Positions 40,791-49,202 of a stretch of 64,000 bases of DNA are shown piece after piece. The DNA comes from Rufibacter hautae (GTDB taxonomy: Bacteria; Bacteroidota; Bacteroidia; Cytophagales; Hymenobacteraceae): positions 1,916,589 to 1,980,588 of the forward strand of contig NZ_VKKY01000001.1 of assembly GCF_008271695.1 (NCBI RefSeq), in the 5' to 3' direction. Both the position numbers and the translations under genes were made by a program. The notes below the pieces were generated by a model. The model was not told where the DNA came from, did not search any database, and was given only the letters and a program-made list of their open reading frames with translations. The stretch's first letter is position 1. Every line of letters starts with the position of its first letter.

Positions 40791-42024
40791 ATTCGGTGTA
40801 GTCCAGGTCTTTGTGGAAACTCTCGGGCAGGGTGCTGATGGAGATGAGCGCGATGATGATGGTGATGGCGCCCAGCAAACCGGCGGTGGTCAACAACCCC
40901 AGATCGTCTTGCAGGCTCTTGAAAGACAGCGTGAGCGCCACCACGGCCCCGCGCACGAAGTTGGGTACGGTAGTAGTGACGGTAGCCCTGATGTTGGTCC
41001 CGAACTGCTCTGCCGCGATGGTCACAAACACCGCCCAGTACCCACTCCCGAAGCCCAACGCCACACACAAGGCATAGAAGTACGCTTCACTGGCACCCTG
41101 CGCCAGCAGGAACAAGGCCACGATGCCTGAAAGCAGCAGCAAAAACAGCACCACCACCTTTTTGCGGCTGCGTAACTTCTGGCTCACTAGCCCGCTGGCC
41201 AGATCGCCCACTGTGAGTCCGAAATAGGAGAAACCGATACCTTTAGCCGCCGAGATGGCTGCTGTTATGCCTAAGGCCTGGCTGATCTCGGGCGAGAACG
41301 TGATGAGCACGCCAATCACAAACCAGATGGGCACGCCAATGAGAATGCATTTGAGGTATTTGAAGAAGCGCGTGCTGCTGGTGAACAAACTGAGGAAATT
41401 ACCCCGGGCCACCTCCTGTTTCTGGGCCTTTTCAAACATGCCAGACTCATAGACCCCAATCCGGAGCAAGAGCAGCAGCAAGCCCAGCCCCCCGCCCACA
41501 AAGTAAGCCGTGCGCCAATGGAAGTACTCACCAATAACGCCGGCCAAAATAGCCCCTGAAATGCCCACCGAAGCCACAATGGTGGTACCGTAGCCCCGTT
41601 TTTCTTTGGGCAGCACCTCAGAAACCAAGGTAATGCCGGCGCCCAGTTCGCCCGCCAAACCTACCCCGGCAATGAACCTAAGCCAGGCATAAAGGCCTAA
41701 ATCCGTCACAAAACCGTTGGCGATATTCGCGGCAGAATACAAGAAGATGGAGCCAAAAAGCACCGAAATACGCCCTCGCTTGTCGCCTAGTACACCCCAG
41801 AAGATTCCGCCCAGTAACATGCCTGTCATTTGCATATTTATGAGATGAACCCCCTCCTCCAGCAGTGCCGCAGGGCTGGTGACGCCTACCTCCTTCAAGC
41901 TCGCAATCCTTACAATACTAAAGAGGACAAGGTCATAGATGTCTACAAAGTAGCCTAGTGCTGCTACAATAACGGCCGTGTTTAACAGTTTACTACTTGT
42001 GACCGGGGAAGTGGTGGATTGCAT
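40789..42024 (-). CDS. MFS transporter (metabolite/proton symporter type)
   Basis: A 411-residue inner-membrane transporter with about 12 helices. The first helix AALGYFVDIYDLVLFSIVRI carries the Asp-rich motif of aromatic acid or metabolite:H+ symporters. The loop 2/3 motif A is GVLGDKRGRISVLFGSI, and motif B is seen in LYAWLRFIAGVGLAGELGAG. Substrate not shown by sequence; sugar or organic acid uptake is possible. It stands alone, with a long AT-rich promoter region upstream shared with the TraB-type gene. Confidence 0.85.
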   Translation of the reverse strand: MQSTTSPVTSSKLLNTAVIVAALGYFVDIYDLVLFSIVRIASLKEVGVTSPAALLEEGVHLINMQMTGMLLGGIFWGVLGDKRGRISVLFGSIFLYSAANIANGFVTDLGLYAWLRFIAGVGLAGELGAGITLVSEVLPKEKRGYGTTIVASVGISGAILAGVIGEYFHWRTAYFVGGGLGLLLLLLRIGVYESGMFEKAQKQEVARGNFLSLFTSSTRFFKYLKCILIGVPIWFVIGVLITFSPEISQALGITAAISAAKGIGFSYFGLTVGDLASGLVSQKLRSRKKVVVLFLLLLSGIVALFLLAQGASEAYFYALCVALGFGSGYWAVFVTIAAEQFGTNIRATVTTTVPNFVRGAVVALTLSFKSLQDDLGLLTTAGLLGAITIIIALISISTLPESFHKDLDYTE

Positions 42025-42196
42025 AAAGGGAGCGCAGATTTTATGGGGTTAGGTGAATTTGTACTTTGTCTATAATTCTGTATACACGCCCTGCGGGCAT
42101 AAAATATTTATCGACAGGAGGTTAGTTTTGGGCGGGTATTTTTCCGGTTTCATCGGAATATTGACAATGATCATATGTAGCTCTGAAAAAAAATTA

Positions 42197-42204
42197 TACT
42201 TTTG
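42197..42204 (+). promoter_or_regulatory. -7 box of the TraB/GumN gene
   Basis: TACTTTTG matches TAnnTTTG exactly, 25 nt before ATG 42229. A TTG inside this box opens the same frame, but it is part of the promoter and not the true start. Confidence 0.55.
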
Positions 42205-42228
42205 TTAAAGTTCTGTAACCTTCTTTCT

Positions 42229-43119
42229 ATGGGGACGTATAAACACGGCATTTTTTGGTTTTTCTTCGTAAGTCTTTTCTTTGGCGTTCTGCTTTTTCCT
42301 GAGAATGGAGCTTGCGCTACCCCTGGCACCCACAGCAACTCCCTGCTTTGGAAAGTAAGCGGAAAAGGAATAAAAACCTCCTACCTGTACGGAACCTTCC
42401 ACTTAGTACCCAAAGATCAGTTTGTTCTGCCTAGTAAGGTAAAACAAAAAATGATAAAGTCCGAGACCGTGGTCTTTGAAGTAGACTTGGACAGCCCCAA
42501 GCTAAGCCGCCTCATCTCTAAGTCTATGCGCATGAGCCAGCCGCTGGAGTCTCTGATGACAGCACAGGAATACAACCTGCTCACCAGCTTCGTGAAAGAT
42601 ACCTTGGAGCGCAGCATGCAACAGTTCCGCTACATTAAGCCCGGCTTCCTGGGTCAGTTGCTCCTCTACCCTAAACTGTTAGGCTACAGCCCAGAATCGT
42701 ATGACTTGGCCCTGCTGGACCTGGCCAAAAAGTGGCACAAAAACGTGTATGTGCTGGAAACCCCCGAAGAGCAGGTAGCGCTTTTTGACCAGTCTACCCT
42801 GGAAGACCAGACTTCGCAGTTACTCAACAACGTAAAGCAGTTTGACAAGCAGCGCAAGCTCATGAAAAGCATGCTGTCACTGTACCAGCAAGAAGACCTC
42901 AACGGATTGTATAACCTGATTACCTCGCAGGAAGATGCAGCCAAGTCTAACGACATGCTGCTGGATGAGCGTAACCACAAATGGATGGCTCCTATGGTAG
43001 ATATGATGCAGAAAAGCTCTTCTTTTGTAGCTGTAGGCGCCGCCCACCTAGCCGGCGAAGAAGGACTCATCCAATTATTGCGTGCCCAAGGCTACAAAGT
43101 AGAGCCAGTACTGGACTAA
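42229..43119 (+). CDS. TraB/GumN family exported protein
   Basis: A 296-residue protein of the TraB/GumN fold. The signal peptide spans about 1-25 (IFWFFFVSLFFGVLLF). It keeps the family blocks SYLYGTFHLVPKDQF (GTxH motif), LLLYPKLLGYSPESYDLAL, LDEVRNHKW-like DERNHKWMAPMV, and the closing FVAVGAAHLAGEEGLIQLLR, which holds GxxHLxG. Members are thought to be metal-dependent hydrolases, with proven cases as metallopeptidases in vertebrates and bacteria. It probably acts in the periplasm. It is divergent from the MFS gene. Confidence 0.85.
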   Translation: MGTYKHGIFWFFFVSLFFGVLLFPENGACATPGTHSNSLLWKVSGKGIKTSYLYGTFHLVPKDQFVLPSKVKQKMIKSETVVFEVDLDSPKLSRLISKSMRMSQPLESLMTAQEYNLLTSFVKDTLERSMQQFRYIKPGFLGQLLLYPKLLGYSPESYDLALLDLAKKWHKNVYVLETPEEQVALFDQSTLEDQTSQLLNNVKQFDKQRKLMKSMLSLYQQEDLNGLYNLITSQEDAAKSNDMLLDERNHKWMAPMVDMMQKSSSFVAVGAAHLAGEEGLIQLLRAQGYKVEPVLD

Positions 43120-43148
43120 TATTCAAAATAGATCTATCTAAACCCTAA

Positions 43149-43184
43149 GAAGGCCCGTCTCAGTTACATGAGGCGGGCCTTTCT
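43149..43184 (+). terminator. intrinsic terminator of the TraB/GumN gene
   Basis: AGAAGGCCCGTCTCA pairs with TGAGGCGGGCCTTTCT over a short loop, T-rich at the end. Confidence 0.75.
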
Positions 43185-43190
43185 GTTGAT

Positions 43191-43228
43191 GCGTTTACGG
43201 CACGTTTTTAGAAAATAGGCTTAAAAAG
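43191..43228. repeat. palindromic repeat copy between two terminators
   Basis: GCGTTTACGGCACGTTTTT, AG loop, AAAATAGGCTTAAAAAG. Its right end overlaps the hairpin at 43227. Confidence 0.5.
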
Positions 43229-43260
43229 AAAAGCCCCGGCTTACACCGAGGCCTTTCTTA
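43227..43260 (-). terminator. terminator of the TonB receptor/lipoprotein unit
   Basis: AAGAAAAGCCCCGG pairs with CCGAGGCCTTTCTT over a short loop. It lies 17 bases beyond the lipoprotein stop on the minus strand. Confidence 0.6.
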
Positions 43261-43276
43261 GTGCTTGGGTTTATCT

Positions 43277-43834
43277 TTATTGGATAGTAATCGGGAAACT
43301 TACCTCTACATCTGTCTCGCCAGTATTGACAGTGCTGGTAGCGCTTTTCTGGCCGGGTTGATGCTTGAGTACCACTTTCAGCGTGCCTGCAGAGGCGGCT
43401 CCAGTAGTCGCTAGGTTGTTGATACCCATCGGCAGGTTATTCTTGTCAGCATCATTGTAAGTCACCGTCAAGTTAAGACCTGAAGATGGAACATAGAAGA
43501 ACTGGTGCTCATCACCTTCTTCCTCTACTTCCTCCGTAATCTCTCCCACCGGGGTTTTTGACTCATCCAGAACCGTTACAGACAAGGCATAATTTGTATT
43601 AGGGTTCAATTGAACTGGGGTAATAGTAGGAGCCTGTCCACCGGGACCGTCTATGTCACGGTAAGTGGCTGTTGGAATATTGCCAGCTGCATTTATAGGG
43701 TTGAAATAAAGCTGCACCGTGGTGATCAGTTCTTCCTCATTAGTAGGAATCGGGTCTTCGTCATTGCTGCACGAAGTCATGAACACAGAAGCGGTAAACA
43801 ATATGGCGAGGGATGGTTTCAAAAATACTTTCAT
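43277..43834 (-). CDS. lipoprotein downstream of the TonB receptor (type 1 periplasmic-binding-fold-like annotation group)
   Basis: A 185-residue lipoprotein: signal peptide ending VFMTSC (Cys about 22), then acidic NDEDPIPTNEEELITTV and a beta-rich mature domain (TPVQLNPNTNYALSVTVLDE, LNLTVTYNDADKNNLP). Proteins of this shape follow TonB-dependent receptors in many Flavobacteriia and Cytophagia genomes. It is 37 bases downstream of the TonB receptor on the same strand, so it is cotranscribed. It may help the receptor bind or pass on its ligand; direct function is not known. Confidence 0.75.
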   Translation of the reverse strand: MKVFLKPSLAILFTASVFMTSCSNDEDPIPTNEEELITTVQLYFNPINAAGNIPTATYRDIDGPGGQAPTITPVQLNPNTNYALSVTVLDESKTPVGEITEEVEEEGDEHQFFYVPSSGLNLTVTYNDADKNNLPMGINNLATTGAASAGTLKVVLKHQPGQKSATSTVNTGETDVEVSFPITIQ

Positions 43835-43871
43835 GGGGATTTTAAATCTTAAGTCTAATGAAAAAATCAGG

Positions 43872-46274
43872 TTAGAAATTCAGCGGGATGCTCACCCGCA
43901 GGGTAATGGACCGGCCTATTTCATCGGCATAATACCGGAAACGGTTCAGGTAATCACGATAAGCGGTGTTCAGGAGATTGCGGCCGATTAAGCCCACCTC
44001 AATCTGCTGTTTACCTAGCTGAAGGGTAGTACCAGCTTCAGCGTTCAGCAGGAAGTAACCAGCTGGTGGCATGGCGTAATCTCGGGCCAGGTAATTGGCT
44101 GGGATGTGGCGCTGCCGAGGCACGGCCAGTCCGCTGATGGATATAAAGTTTTGCGCAAATACTCCCTGGGCTCCCAACCGCTCTACCGAGTAGCGCAGGC
44201 TGTTCTCGTAGCGGTCACTAGGAATCCAGATCAGGTACTCATCGGCGGATTGGTTGTAAGCCCGCACCAGCGAGGCCTTCGTGGCGAACAGCAGGTGATC
44301 GGTCAACTGGTAAGACGCACTTACATCTACCCCCGAGAACGTGGCATTGGTTTGCTTCTGACGGGCCGTCAGGAAGGCGCCTCTGATGGTGAGTGTAGGT
44401 ACCGTATCGGGTTCCTGGTAGATGTAATTGTCTATGAGGTTGTGGTACACACTAATCTCACCGTTCAGGCGCTTATTCTGCACGTACGCCAGCGTAGCCA
44501 TGAAATTGTAGGCCCGCTCCACGCCTAGATTCGCATTGCCGTACTCATAGGTGCCCGTACCGTGGTGGATGCCGTTGCTGTACAACTCACTGGTGGTAGG
44601 TGAACGCCAGGCCGTGGAGGCATTCAGGTTCAGGTCCAGGTGCGGCCCGAAGTGGTAGATGGCGCCCAACGTACCAGACAAGTTCTGGAACCGGTGCGTA
44701 GGCGTGAGCAGCTCATTGTCCAACTCAGACTGACCGGTTCTCTCCGGGGTGTCTTTGCGGTACAACTTGGCCTGCAGGTAGCGGTAATCGTACCGGAGAC
44801 CTGCTTCCACGTGCCACTTGCCTTTCTCCCAGTTTTCAATCCAGAACAAGCCACCGGTATGACTCTGGTAAAAGGGCACAAAGAAACGTCCCTCGTAGCG
44901 GTTGAACTGGTACTGGTACGTGGCCCCAATGCTTCCTTTCAGATTCCAGATGAGCGGATGCTCCCAAACGGCTTCGCTGCTGTGCGTAGTGATCTCAAAC
45001 CTTAAGCCTGGAGTGCTTTGGTCACCGTGTGCGTCATACTCCTCACGCTGGTTGTACTGCCGGGCGTAGGTGAAGAGCAATCGGCTGGCCGATCCGGTGC
45101 GGTAGAACCCATGCAGGCGCATCAAATCATGCGTCACGTTCTGGTACGGCACCCCGATGTCATAGGTGAAAGCGGCCTCCGGCTCCGGGCGTTCCCGCTG
45201 CAACGCATTGCGGATATCGGTGAGGTTACCCACGTGCGAGGCCGAGAACACACCTAGCTTGGTGTCAAATCGGCTGAAAAAGGCATCTACCCCAAACTTC
45301 TCCCGCGTGTAACCGGCGGCGGCCGAGAAGTTCTGCTCCTGGTAACCGGTGTTGGCCAAGTAATAGTCTGGGGTTTTGCTGTTGCCGGCCTTTTTGAGCG
45401 TGCCTTGCAGGCGCCAGCTCAGCGACGGGATGCCCGCCGGATTGCTTTCCACCATACCCGACACCACACCTTGACGGTTATGGCTCACGCCCACCAGATT
45501 CAGCTCGGCACTGGTGCCGGCGGAGTCTCTCAAGGCTTTAGGTTCCACCAGGATCACGCCGCCGATGGCATCGGCGCCGTAGCGCACGCCGGCGGCCCCT
45601 TTCACCACGGTCAGTGCAGAAGCCACAAACGGGTCAATCTCGGGCGCGTGTTCAGAACCCCACTGTTGGGCCTCGTGGCGCACGCCGTTGTTCATGACCA
45701 GCACGCGGTTGCTGTGCATGCCGTGGATCACGGGTTTGGCAATGCTGGGTCCGGTCTGGATGCTGGTCAGCCCCGTCATCCGTTCCAGTGACTGGGCCAA
45801 TGACTGGCCATGCGTCTGCCGCAACTCCTGCCCGCTTAAGTGGCTGGTGGCCTGAGGAATCTGCTCCCGCTGTTTGGCAATCCGGACCTCCACAGAGTGC
45901 AGTTGGAGGGCATCCGGGTGCAGCCGGAAGTTGATCACCTCCGGGGCTCGAACGAATTTCTCCAGCCGTTCTGGGTTGTAGCCAAGGTAAGACACTGCCA
46001 ACCGGTACGTGCCGGGGCAGAGATCATGGAAATGGTAATGGCCGTTGGCATCGGTGATGCTGGTGTGCGGGGTGCCTTCCAAAACCACGGTGGCACCTAT
46101 CAAAGGGCTGCGGTCTTCATGGTCGGTGACTTTGCCGGAAAGCGTGATGCCGCAGTCTGCATCGGCAGGAGCATCTTTTCCGGGAGTCATAGGACCATCC
46201 TGTGCAAGGACATTGACAGACGCCAGGCCAATACACAGCAGAAGCAGCACCAAATAGTTTACATATTTGCGCAA
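43872..46274 (-). CDS. TonB-dependent outer-membrane receptor (probable metal uptake)
   Basis: An outer-membrane receptor of about 800 residues. The signal peptide begins at a TTG (46274) reading RKYVNYLVLLLLCIGLASVN; a longer frame to 46316 adds a Pro/Phe-rich leader. A carboxypeptidase-regulatory-like domain spans about 35-115 (LSGKVTDHEDRSPLIGATVV), then a plug domain (VVKGAAGVRYGADAIGGVIL) and a 22-strand beta-barrel ending in the usual aromatic-F-type C-terminus. The plug motif SNRVLVMNNGVRHEAQQWGS then EHAPEIDP is like that of zinc-type receptors. A His-rich gene lies upstream and the lipoprotein downstream, which fits a transition-metal ligand, but this is inference. Confidence 0.85.
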   Translation of the reverse strand: MRKYVNYLVLLLLCIGLASVNVLAQDGPMTPGKDAPADADCGITLSGKVTDHEDRSPLIGATVVLEGTPHTSITDANGHYHFHDLCPGTYRLAVSYLGYNPERLEKFVRAPEVINFRLHPDALQLHSVEVRIAKQREQIPQATSHLSGQELRQTHGQSLAQSLERMTGLTSIQTGPSIAKPVIHGMHSNRVLVMNNGVRHEAQQWGSEHAPEIDPFVASALTVVKGAAGVRYGADAIGGVILVEPKALRDSAGTSAELNLVGVSHNRQGVVSGMVESNPAGIPSLSWRLQGTLKKAGNSKTPDYYLANTGYQEQNFSAAAGYTREKFGVDAFFSRFDTKLGVFSASHVGNLTDIRNALQRERPEPEAAFTYDIGVPYQNVTHDLMRLHGFYRTGSASRLLFTYARQYNQREEYDAHGDQSTPGLRFEITTHSSEAVWEHPLIWNLKGSIGATYQYQFNRYEGRFFVPFYQSHTGGLFWIENWEKGKWHVEAGLRYDYRYLQAKLYRKDTPERTGQSELDNELLTPTHRFQNLSGTLGAIYHFGPHLDLNLNASTAWRSPTTSELYSNGIHHGTGTYEYGNANLGVERAYNFMATLAYVQNKRLNGEISVYHNLIDNYIYQEPDTVPTLTIRGAFLTARQKQTNATFSGVDVSASYQLTDHLLFATKASLVRAYNQSADEYLIWIPSDRYENSLRYSVERLGAQGVFAQNFISISGLAVPRQRHIPANYLARDYAMPPAGYFLLNAEAGTTLQLGKQQIEVGLIGRNLLNTAYRDYLNRFRYYADEIGRSITLRVSIPLNF

Positions 46275-46336
46275 CTCAGTAAGAAAAAAAATGGGAAAAG
46301 GAGGAGCGTCCTCCAAACCGCCTTCAAGCGCAGGGT

Positions 46337-46374
46337 ATTTCTGGCCTGTTTTTACAAAAATCAGCTGAAAACAG
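46337..46374. repeat. palindromic repeat copy between the His-rich and receptor genes
   Basis: ATTTCTGGCCTGTTTTT, AC loop, AAAAATCAGCTGAAAACAG. It sits in the 135-base gap between the two minus-strand genes. Confidence 0.55.
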
Positions 46375-46409
46375 CGTGACTTGGCAAGCCTGCCTTAAAG
46401 GAAAAAGAA

Positions 46410-46742
46410 TTAACTGAGCGGGGCCACAGGCGGGCCGCGCGGAGAAGCGGTATGCGGATAGCTGAACTTCCAGATAAAGGCGTAGCCATCCTGGTAACTG
46501 TCTATCAGAGGAATGGGAGCGGTAAACGCCACTATAGTCTCTGAGGGGTGAAAAGGCGTATTGAACAACTCGGCTGTAGGACAGTGCGTGTGCTTGTTGT
46601 CAATGTGCGGCCGGTTCTCATCGTGGGGTTTGTCTTCTGAGTGCGCGTGGGCGTGCAGAGCCACCAGTACCTTTTCAGGCACCATCACCCGCATGAACAG
46701 CAGGAGCAGGAGGTAGGCACTTATGGTTCTAAGACAACGCAC
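46410..46742 (-). CDS. small His-rich exported protein
   Basis: A 110-residue protein with GTG start at 46742. A hydrophobic signal (TISAYLLLLLFMRVMVPEKV) is followed by a His-rich patch ALHAHAHSEDKPHDENRPHI, then DNKHTHCPTAEL. It ends YPHTASPRGPPVA, a C-terminal pattern often seen in small proteins next to TonB receptors of this phylum. It is the first gene of the receptor unit and probably handles Zn, Cu or Ni outside the inner membrane. The longest frame starts at a TTG in the -7 box (46761), so it is not used. Confidence 0.65.
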   Translation of the reverse strand: MRCLRTISAYLLLLLFMRVMVPEKVLVALHAHAHSEDKPHDENRPHIDNKHTHCPTAELFNTPFHPSETIVAFTAPIPLIDSYQDGYAFIWKFSYPHTASPRGPPVAPLS

Positions 46743-46760
46743 TTCAAAGGGGCTTACGAG

Positions 46761-46768
46761 CAAATATA
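46761..46768 (-). promoter_or_regulatory. -7 box of the His-rich gene and receptor unit
   Basis: On the minus strand TATATTTG, an exact TAnnTTTG match, 18 bases before the GTG start. Confidence 0.5.
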
Positions 46769-46858
46769 GGTCCTAAAAATAATATTTCTGCAGCAAACGT
46801 CAGACAAGCAGAAAGAACGGCAGCTTTCAGCTATTGAAACGAGGAGGTGCGAGCTTAT

Positions 46859-46897
46859 GTTTTTAGGCTGTTTCTCAGAAACTGGGCCATAAATGGG
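46859..46897. repeat. palindromic repeat copy upstream of htpG (first)
   Basis: GTTTTTAGGCTGTTTCTC, AG loop, AAACTGGGCCATAAATGGG. Confidence 0.5.
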
Positions 46898-46947
46898 AAA
46901 TGCTTTGTCTTCACAGAACTGCAAGCTCGCGCCAGCGGAGCGGAGGC

Positions 46948-46987
46948 CTGTTTTCAAGCGGTTTATCAGAAAACGGGCGGTAAACGG
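46948..46987. repeat. palindromic repeat copy upstream of htpG (second)
   Basis: CTGTTTTCAAGCGGTTTAT, CAG loop, AAAACGGGCGGTAAACGG. It lies 50 bases after the previous copy, forming a pair. Confidence 0.5.
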
Positions 46988-47059
46988 CCAGTTCGGCTAA
47001 AGGTAAGTTTATCTATGGCTGCTCGCCATAGAGGTAAAACAACCTCCTGTTTGCTTTCT

Positions 47060-47092
47060 TTTGACAAATATTCTGCCATCCTGTCACTTTTG
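47060..47092 (+). promoter_or_regulatory. candidate promoter of htpG
   Basis: TTTG at 47060-47063 and CACTTTTG at 47085-47092, 21 bases apart; the -7 box differs from TAnnTTTG at its first base. The start site would lie near 47098, leaving a leader of about 70 nt. Confidence 0.4.
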
Positions 47093-47166
47093 GTTTAGGT
47101 GGAACAGCTTTTGCCAAGCCTCTTCAAAACTGCAACCCACAACATTTTTTACATAGATAGAAGGAA

Positions 47167-48993
47167 ATGGAAGAAAAAGGCACGATTTCGATTCACACCG
47201 AGAACATTTTCCCCATCATCAAGAAGTTCTTGTACTCAGACCACGAGATTTTCTTGCGTGAGTTGGTGTCCAACGCCGTGGATGCGAGCCAGAAAGCCAA
47301 AAGCCTCTCCAGCATCGGGGAGCTGAAAGGCGACCTGGGCGAGCTGAAGGTGACCGTGAAGGTAGACAAAGAGAAAAAGCAGATCATCATCTCGGACAAC
47401 GGGATAGGAATGACCGCCGAGGAGATCAAGAAATACATCAACCAGATCGCGTTCTCCGGCGCCACTGAGTTTGTGGAGCGCTACAAAGACTCCAATGCCG
47501 ACAAAAGCCAGATCATCGGGCAGTTCGGTTTAGGGTTCTACTCGGCGTTTATGGTGGCCGGCACTGTAGAAATTGACACCTTGTCACACCAGGACGGCGC
47601 CGAGGCAGCGCACTGGATCTGCGACGGTTCTACCGAGTTCTCTATCACCAACGGAACCCGCACTGAGCGCGGTACTGATGTGATCTTGAACATCGCCGAA
47701 GATTCTGAGGAGTTCCTGGAGGAAGCCCGCTTGCAAACCATCCTGAACAAATACTGCAAGTTCCTGCCCATTCCGGTAGAGTTCAATGGTGAGACCATCA
47801 ACAACCCGAACCCGATCTGGACCAAGTCTCCGTCTGAACTGACAGATGAAGATTACAAGAACTTCTACAAAGAACTGTATCCGTTCTCAGAAGACCCCTT
47901 GTTCTGGATTCACCTCAACGTGGACTATCCGTTCAACCTGACTGGTATCCTGTACTTCCCTAAGGTGAAGAATGAGTTCGATTTCCAGAAAAACAAAATC
48001 CAGCTATACAGCCGCCAGGTGTTCATCACCGATGAGGTGAAAGACGTGGTACCGGAGTTCCTGATGCTGCTGCACGGCGTGATCGACTCCCCGGACATTC
48101 CGTTGAACGTGAGCCGCTCTTTCTTGCAAGCCGATGCGAACGTGAAGAAAATCAACACCTACATTACCCGTAAGGTGGCCGATAAACTGAACGAAATCTA
48201 CAAGAAAGACCGCACTGCCTACGAAGAGAAGTGGAACGACATTGCGGTGTTCGTGAAGTACGGCATGCTCTCCGATGACAAGTTCTACGAGAAAGCCAAA
48301 GACTTTACCCTGCTGCAAAGCACCGACGAGAAATTCTACACCCTGGAAGAGTACCGCAACTACGTACAGGCGAACCAAACCGACAAAGACGGCAACTTGG
48401 TCATCTTGTATACTACAGATCCTGAGAAGCAGCACGCTTTCATTGAAACCGCCAAGAACCGCAACTACGATGTGGTGAAACTGGACACCATGATTGACCC
48501 GCACTTCATTGGTCAGTTAGAGCAGAAACTGGAGAAAACAACGCTGAAACGCGTAGACGCCGACACCATTGACAAGCTCATCCAGACCAATGCCAAGCCT
48601 GAAAGCGTGCTGTCTGAAGACGAGACCACCCGTTTAAAGGAGCTTTTCGAGAAAGCGATCGCAAACCAGAACATGACCGTAGGCGTGGAAGCCCTCAGCA
48701 CCGATGACCAACCGGTGATCATCACCCTGCCCGAGTTCATGCGCCGCATGAAAGACATGAACCGCATGGGCGGCGGTGGCATGATGATGATGGGCAACCT
48801 ACCCGACATGTACAACGTGACCATCAACGCCAACCACCCTATCAACCACCGCATCCTCAAGCACAATGACGAGCGCGGCGAGAAGATAGCCAAACAGGCC
48901 TATGACCTGGCGTTGCTGTCACAAAACATGCTTTCGGGTGCTGCCTTAACGGCCTTCGTGAAACGCAGCGTAGAGTTGATTGACAAAGAATAG
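47167..48993 (+). CDS. htpG: molecular chaperone HtpG (Hsp90)
   Basis: A 608-residue cytoplasmic chaperone. The GHKL ATPase domain covers about 1-215: FLRELVSNAVDASQKAK (Asn/Glu of the ATP site), IIISDNGIGMTAEEIKKYI, and GQFGLGFYSAFMVA. The middle domain carries RQVFITDEVKDVVPEFLMLL and DIPLNVSRSFLQAD with the catalytic Arg loop. The C-terminal part is shorter than in eukaryotes, as expected. It has its own promoter at 47060 and a palindromic-repeat/terminator pair after the stop. Confidence 0.95.
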   Translation: MEEKGTISIHTENIFPIIKKFLYSDHEIFLRELVSNAVDASQKAKSLSSIGELKGDLGELKVTVKVDKEKKQIIISDNGIGMTAEEIKKYINQIAFSGATEFVERYKDSNADKSQIIGQFGLGFYSAFMVAGTVEIDTLSHQDGAEAAHWICDGSTEFSITNGTRTERGTDVILNIAEDSEEFLEEARLQTILNKYCKFLPIPVEFNGETINNPNPIWTKSPSELTDEDYKNFYKELYPFSEDPLFWIHLNVDYPFNLTGILYFPKVKNEFDFQKNKIQLYSRQVFITDEVKDVVPEFLMLLHGVIDSPDIPLNVSRSFLQADANVKKINTYITRKVADKLNEIYKKDRTAYEEKWNDIAVFVKYGMLSDDKFYEKAKDFTLLQSTDEKFYTLEEYRNYVQANQTDKDGNLVILYTTDPEKQHAFIETAKNRNYDVVKLDTMIDPHFIGQLEQKLEKTTLKRVDADTIDKLIQTNAKPESVLSEDETTRLKELFEKAIANQNMTVGVEALSTDDQPVIITLPEFMRRMKDMNRMGGGGMMMMGNLPDMYNVTINANHPINHRILKHNDERGEKIAKQAYDLALLSQNMLSGAALTAFVKRSVELIDKE

Positions 48994-48997
48994 CCTG

Positions 48998-49036
48998 CTG
49001 TTTTAAAGCAATTTTTACCAAAAGAGCCCGGAAACG
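48998..49036. repeat. palindromic repeat copy after htpG, nested with a terminator
   Basis: CTGTTTTAAAGCAATTTTT, ACC loop, AAAAGAGCCCGGAAACG. Its right arm pairs better with the next 20 bases (terminator 49020-49055), giving two exclusive hairpins. Confidence 0.6.
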
Positions 49037-49055
49037 TAAGTTTTCGGGCTCTTTT
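49020..49055. terminator. terminator of htpG
   Basis: AAAAGAGCCCGGAAAC pairs with GTTTTCGGGCTCTTTT, GTAA-like loop. A T-rich tail follows on the plus strand. Confidence 0.8.
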
Positions 49056-49087
49056 GATTTTAGGCGTTTTCTGAAATAAAAGCCATC

Positions 49088-49190
49088 CTACTTTTGTCAT
49101 TCTGGAAGAATCTTGTGGGCAAACGGCAGTAGCGGTTGAGTAAATGCTTCTCAAGCTTGCTTACAAGGTCCTTTCAGGATGACAAAGTAA
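49088..49190. repeat. ~103-bp element with 20-bp terminal inverted repeats
   Basis: The ends CTACTTTTGTCATTCTGGAA and CTTTCAGGATGACAAAGTAA are inverted copies with a few mismatches. The inside has no frame or family motif. The ends TTTGTCATTCTGGAAGAATC resemble short elements repeated between genes in related genomes; only one copy was noticed here. Confidence 0.5.
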
Positions 49191-49202
49191 AAACTACAGT
49201 TT

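Larger units (their letters stand above)
46743..47166. other. 424-bp promoter region between the His-rich gene and htpG
   Basis: It holds the divergent promoters at 46761 (minus) and 47060-47092 (plus), two palindromic copies, and a stem-loop at 47013-47031 (CTATGGCtgctcGCCATAG). No CIRCE-like operator (TTAGCACTC-N9-GAGTGCTAA) was seen. No protein-like frame was found. Confidence 0.55.

Noticed and set aside
40754-41130. Plus- and minus-strand frames overlapping the 3' end of the MFS gene
   Set aside because: Shadows of the MFS coding sequence in other frames.
42202-42228. TTG start for the TraB/GumN gene
   Set aside because: The TTG is part of the -7 box TACTTTTG; ATG 42229 gives a proper signal peptide.
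47013-47031. Stem-loop CTATGGC/GCCATAG upstream of htpG as a CIRCE heat-shock operator
   Set aside because: Sequence and 9-base spacing of CIRCE are not matched.
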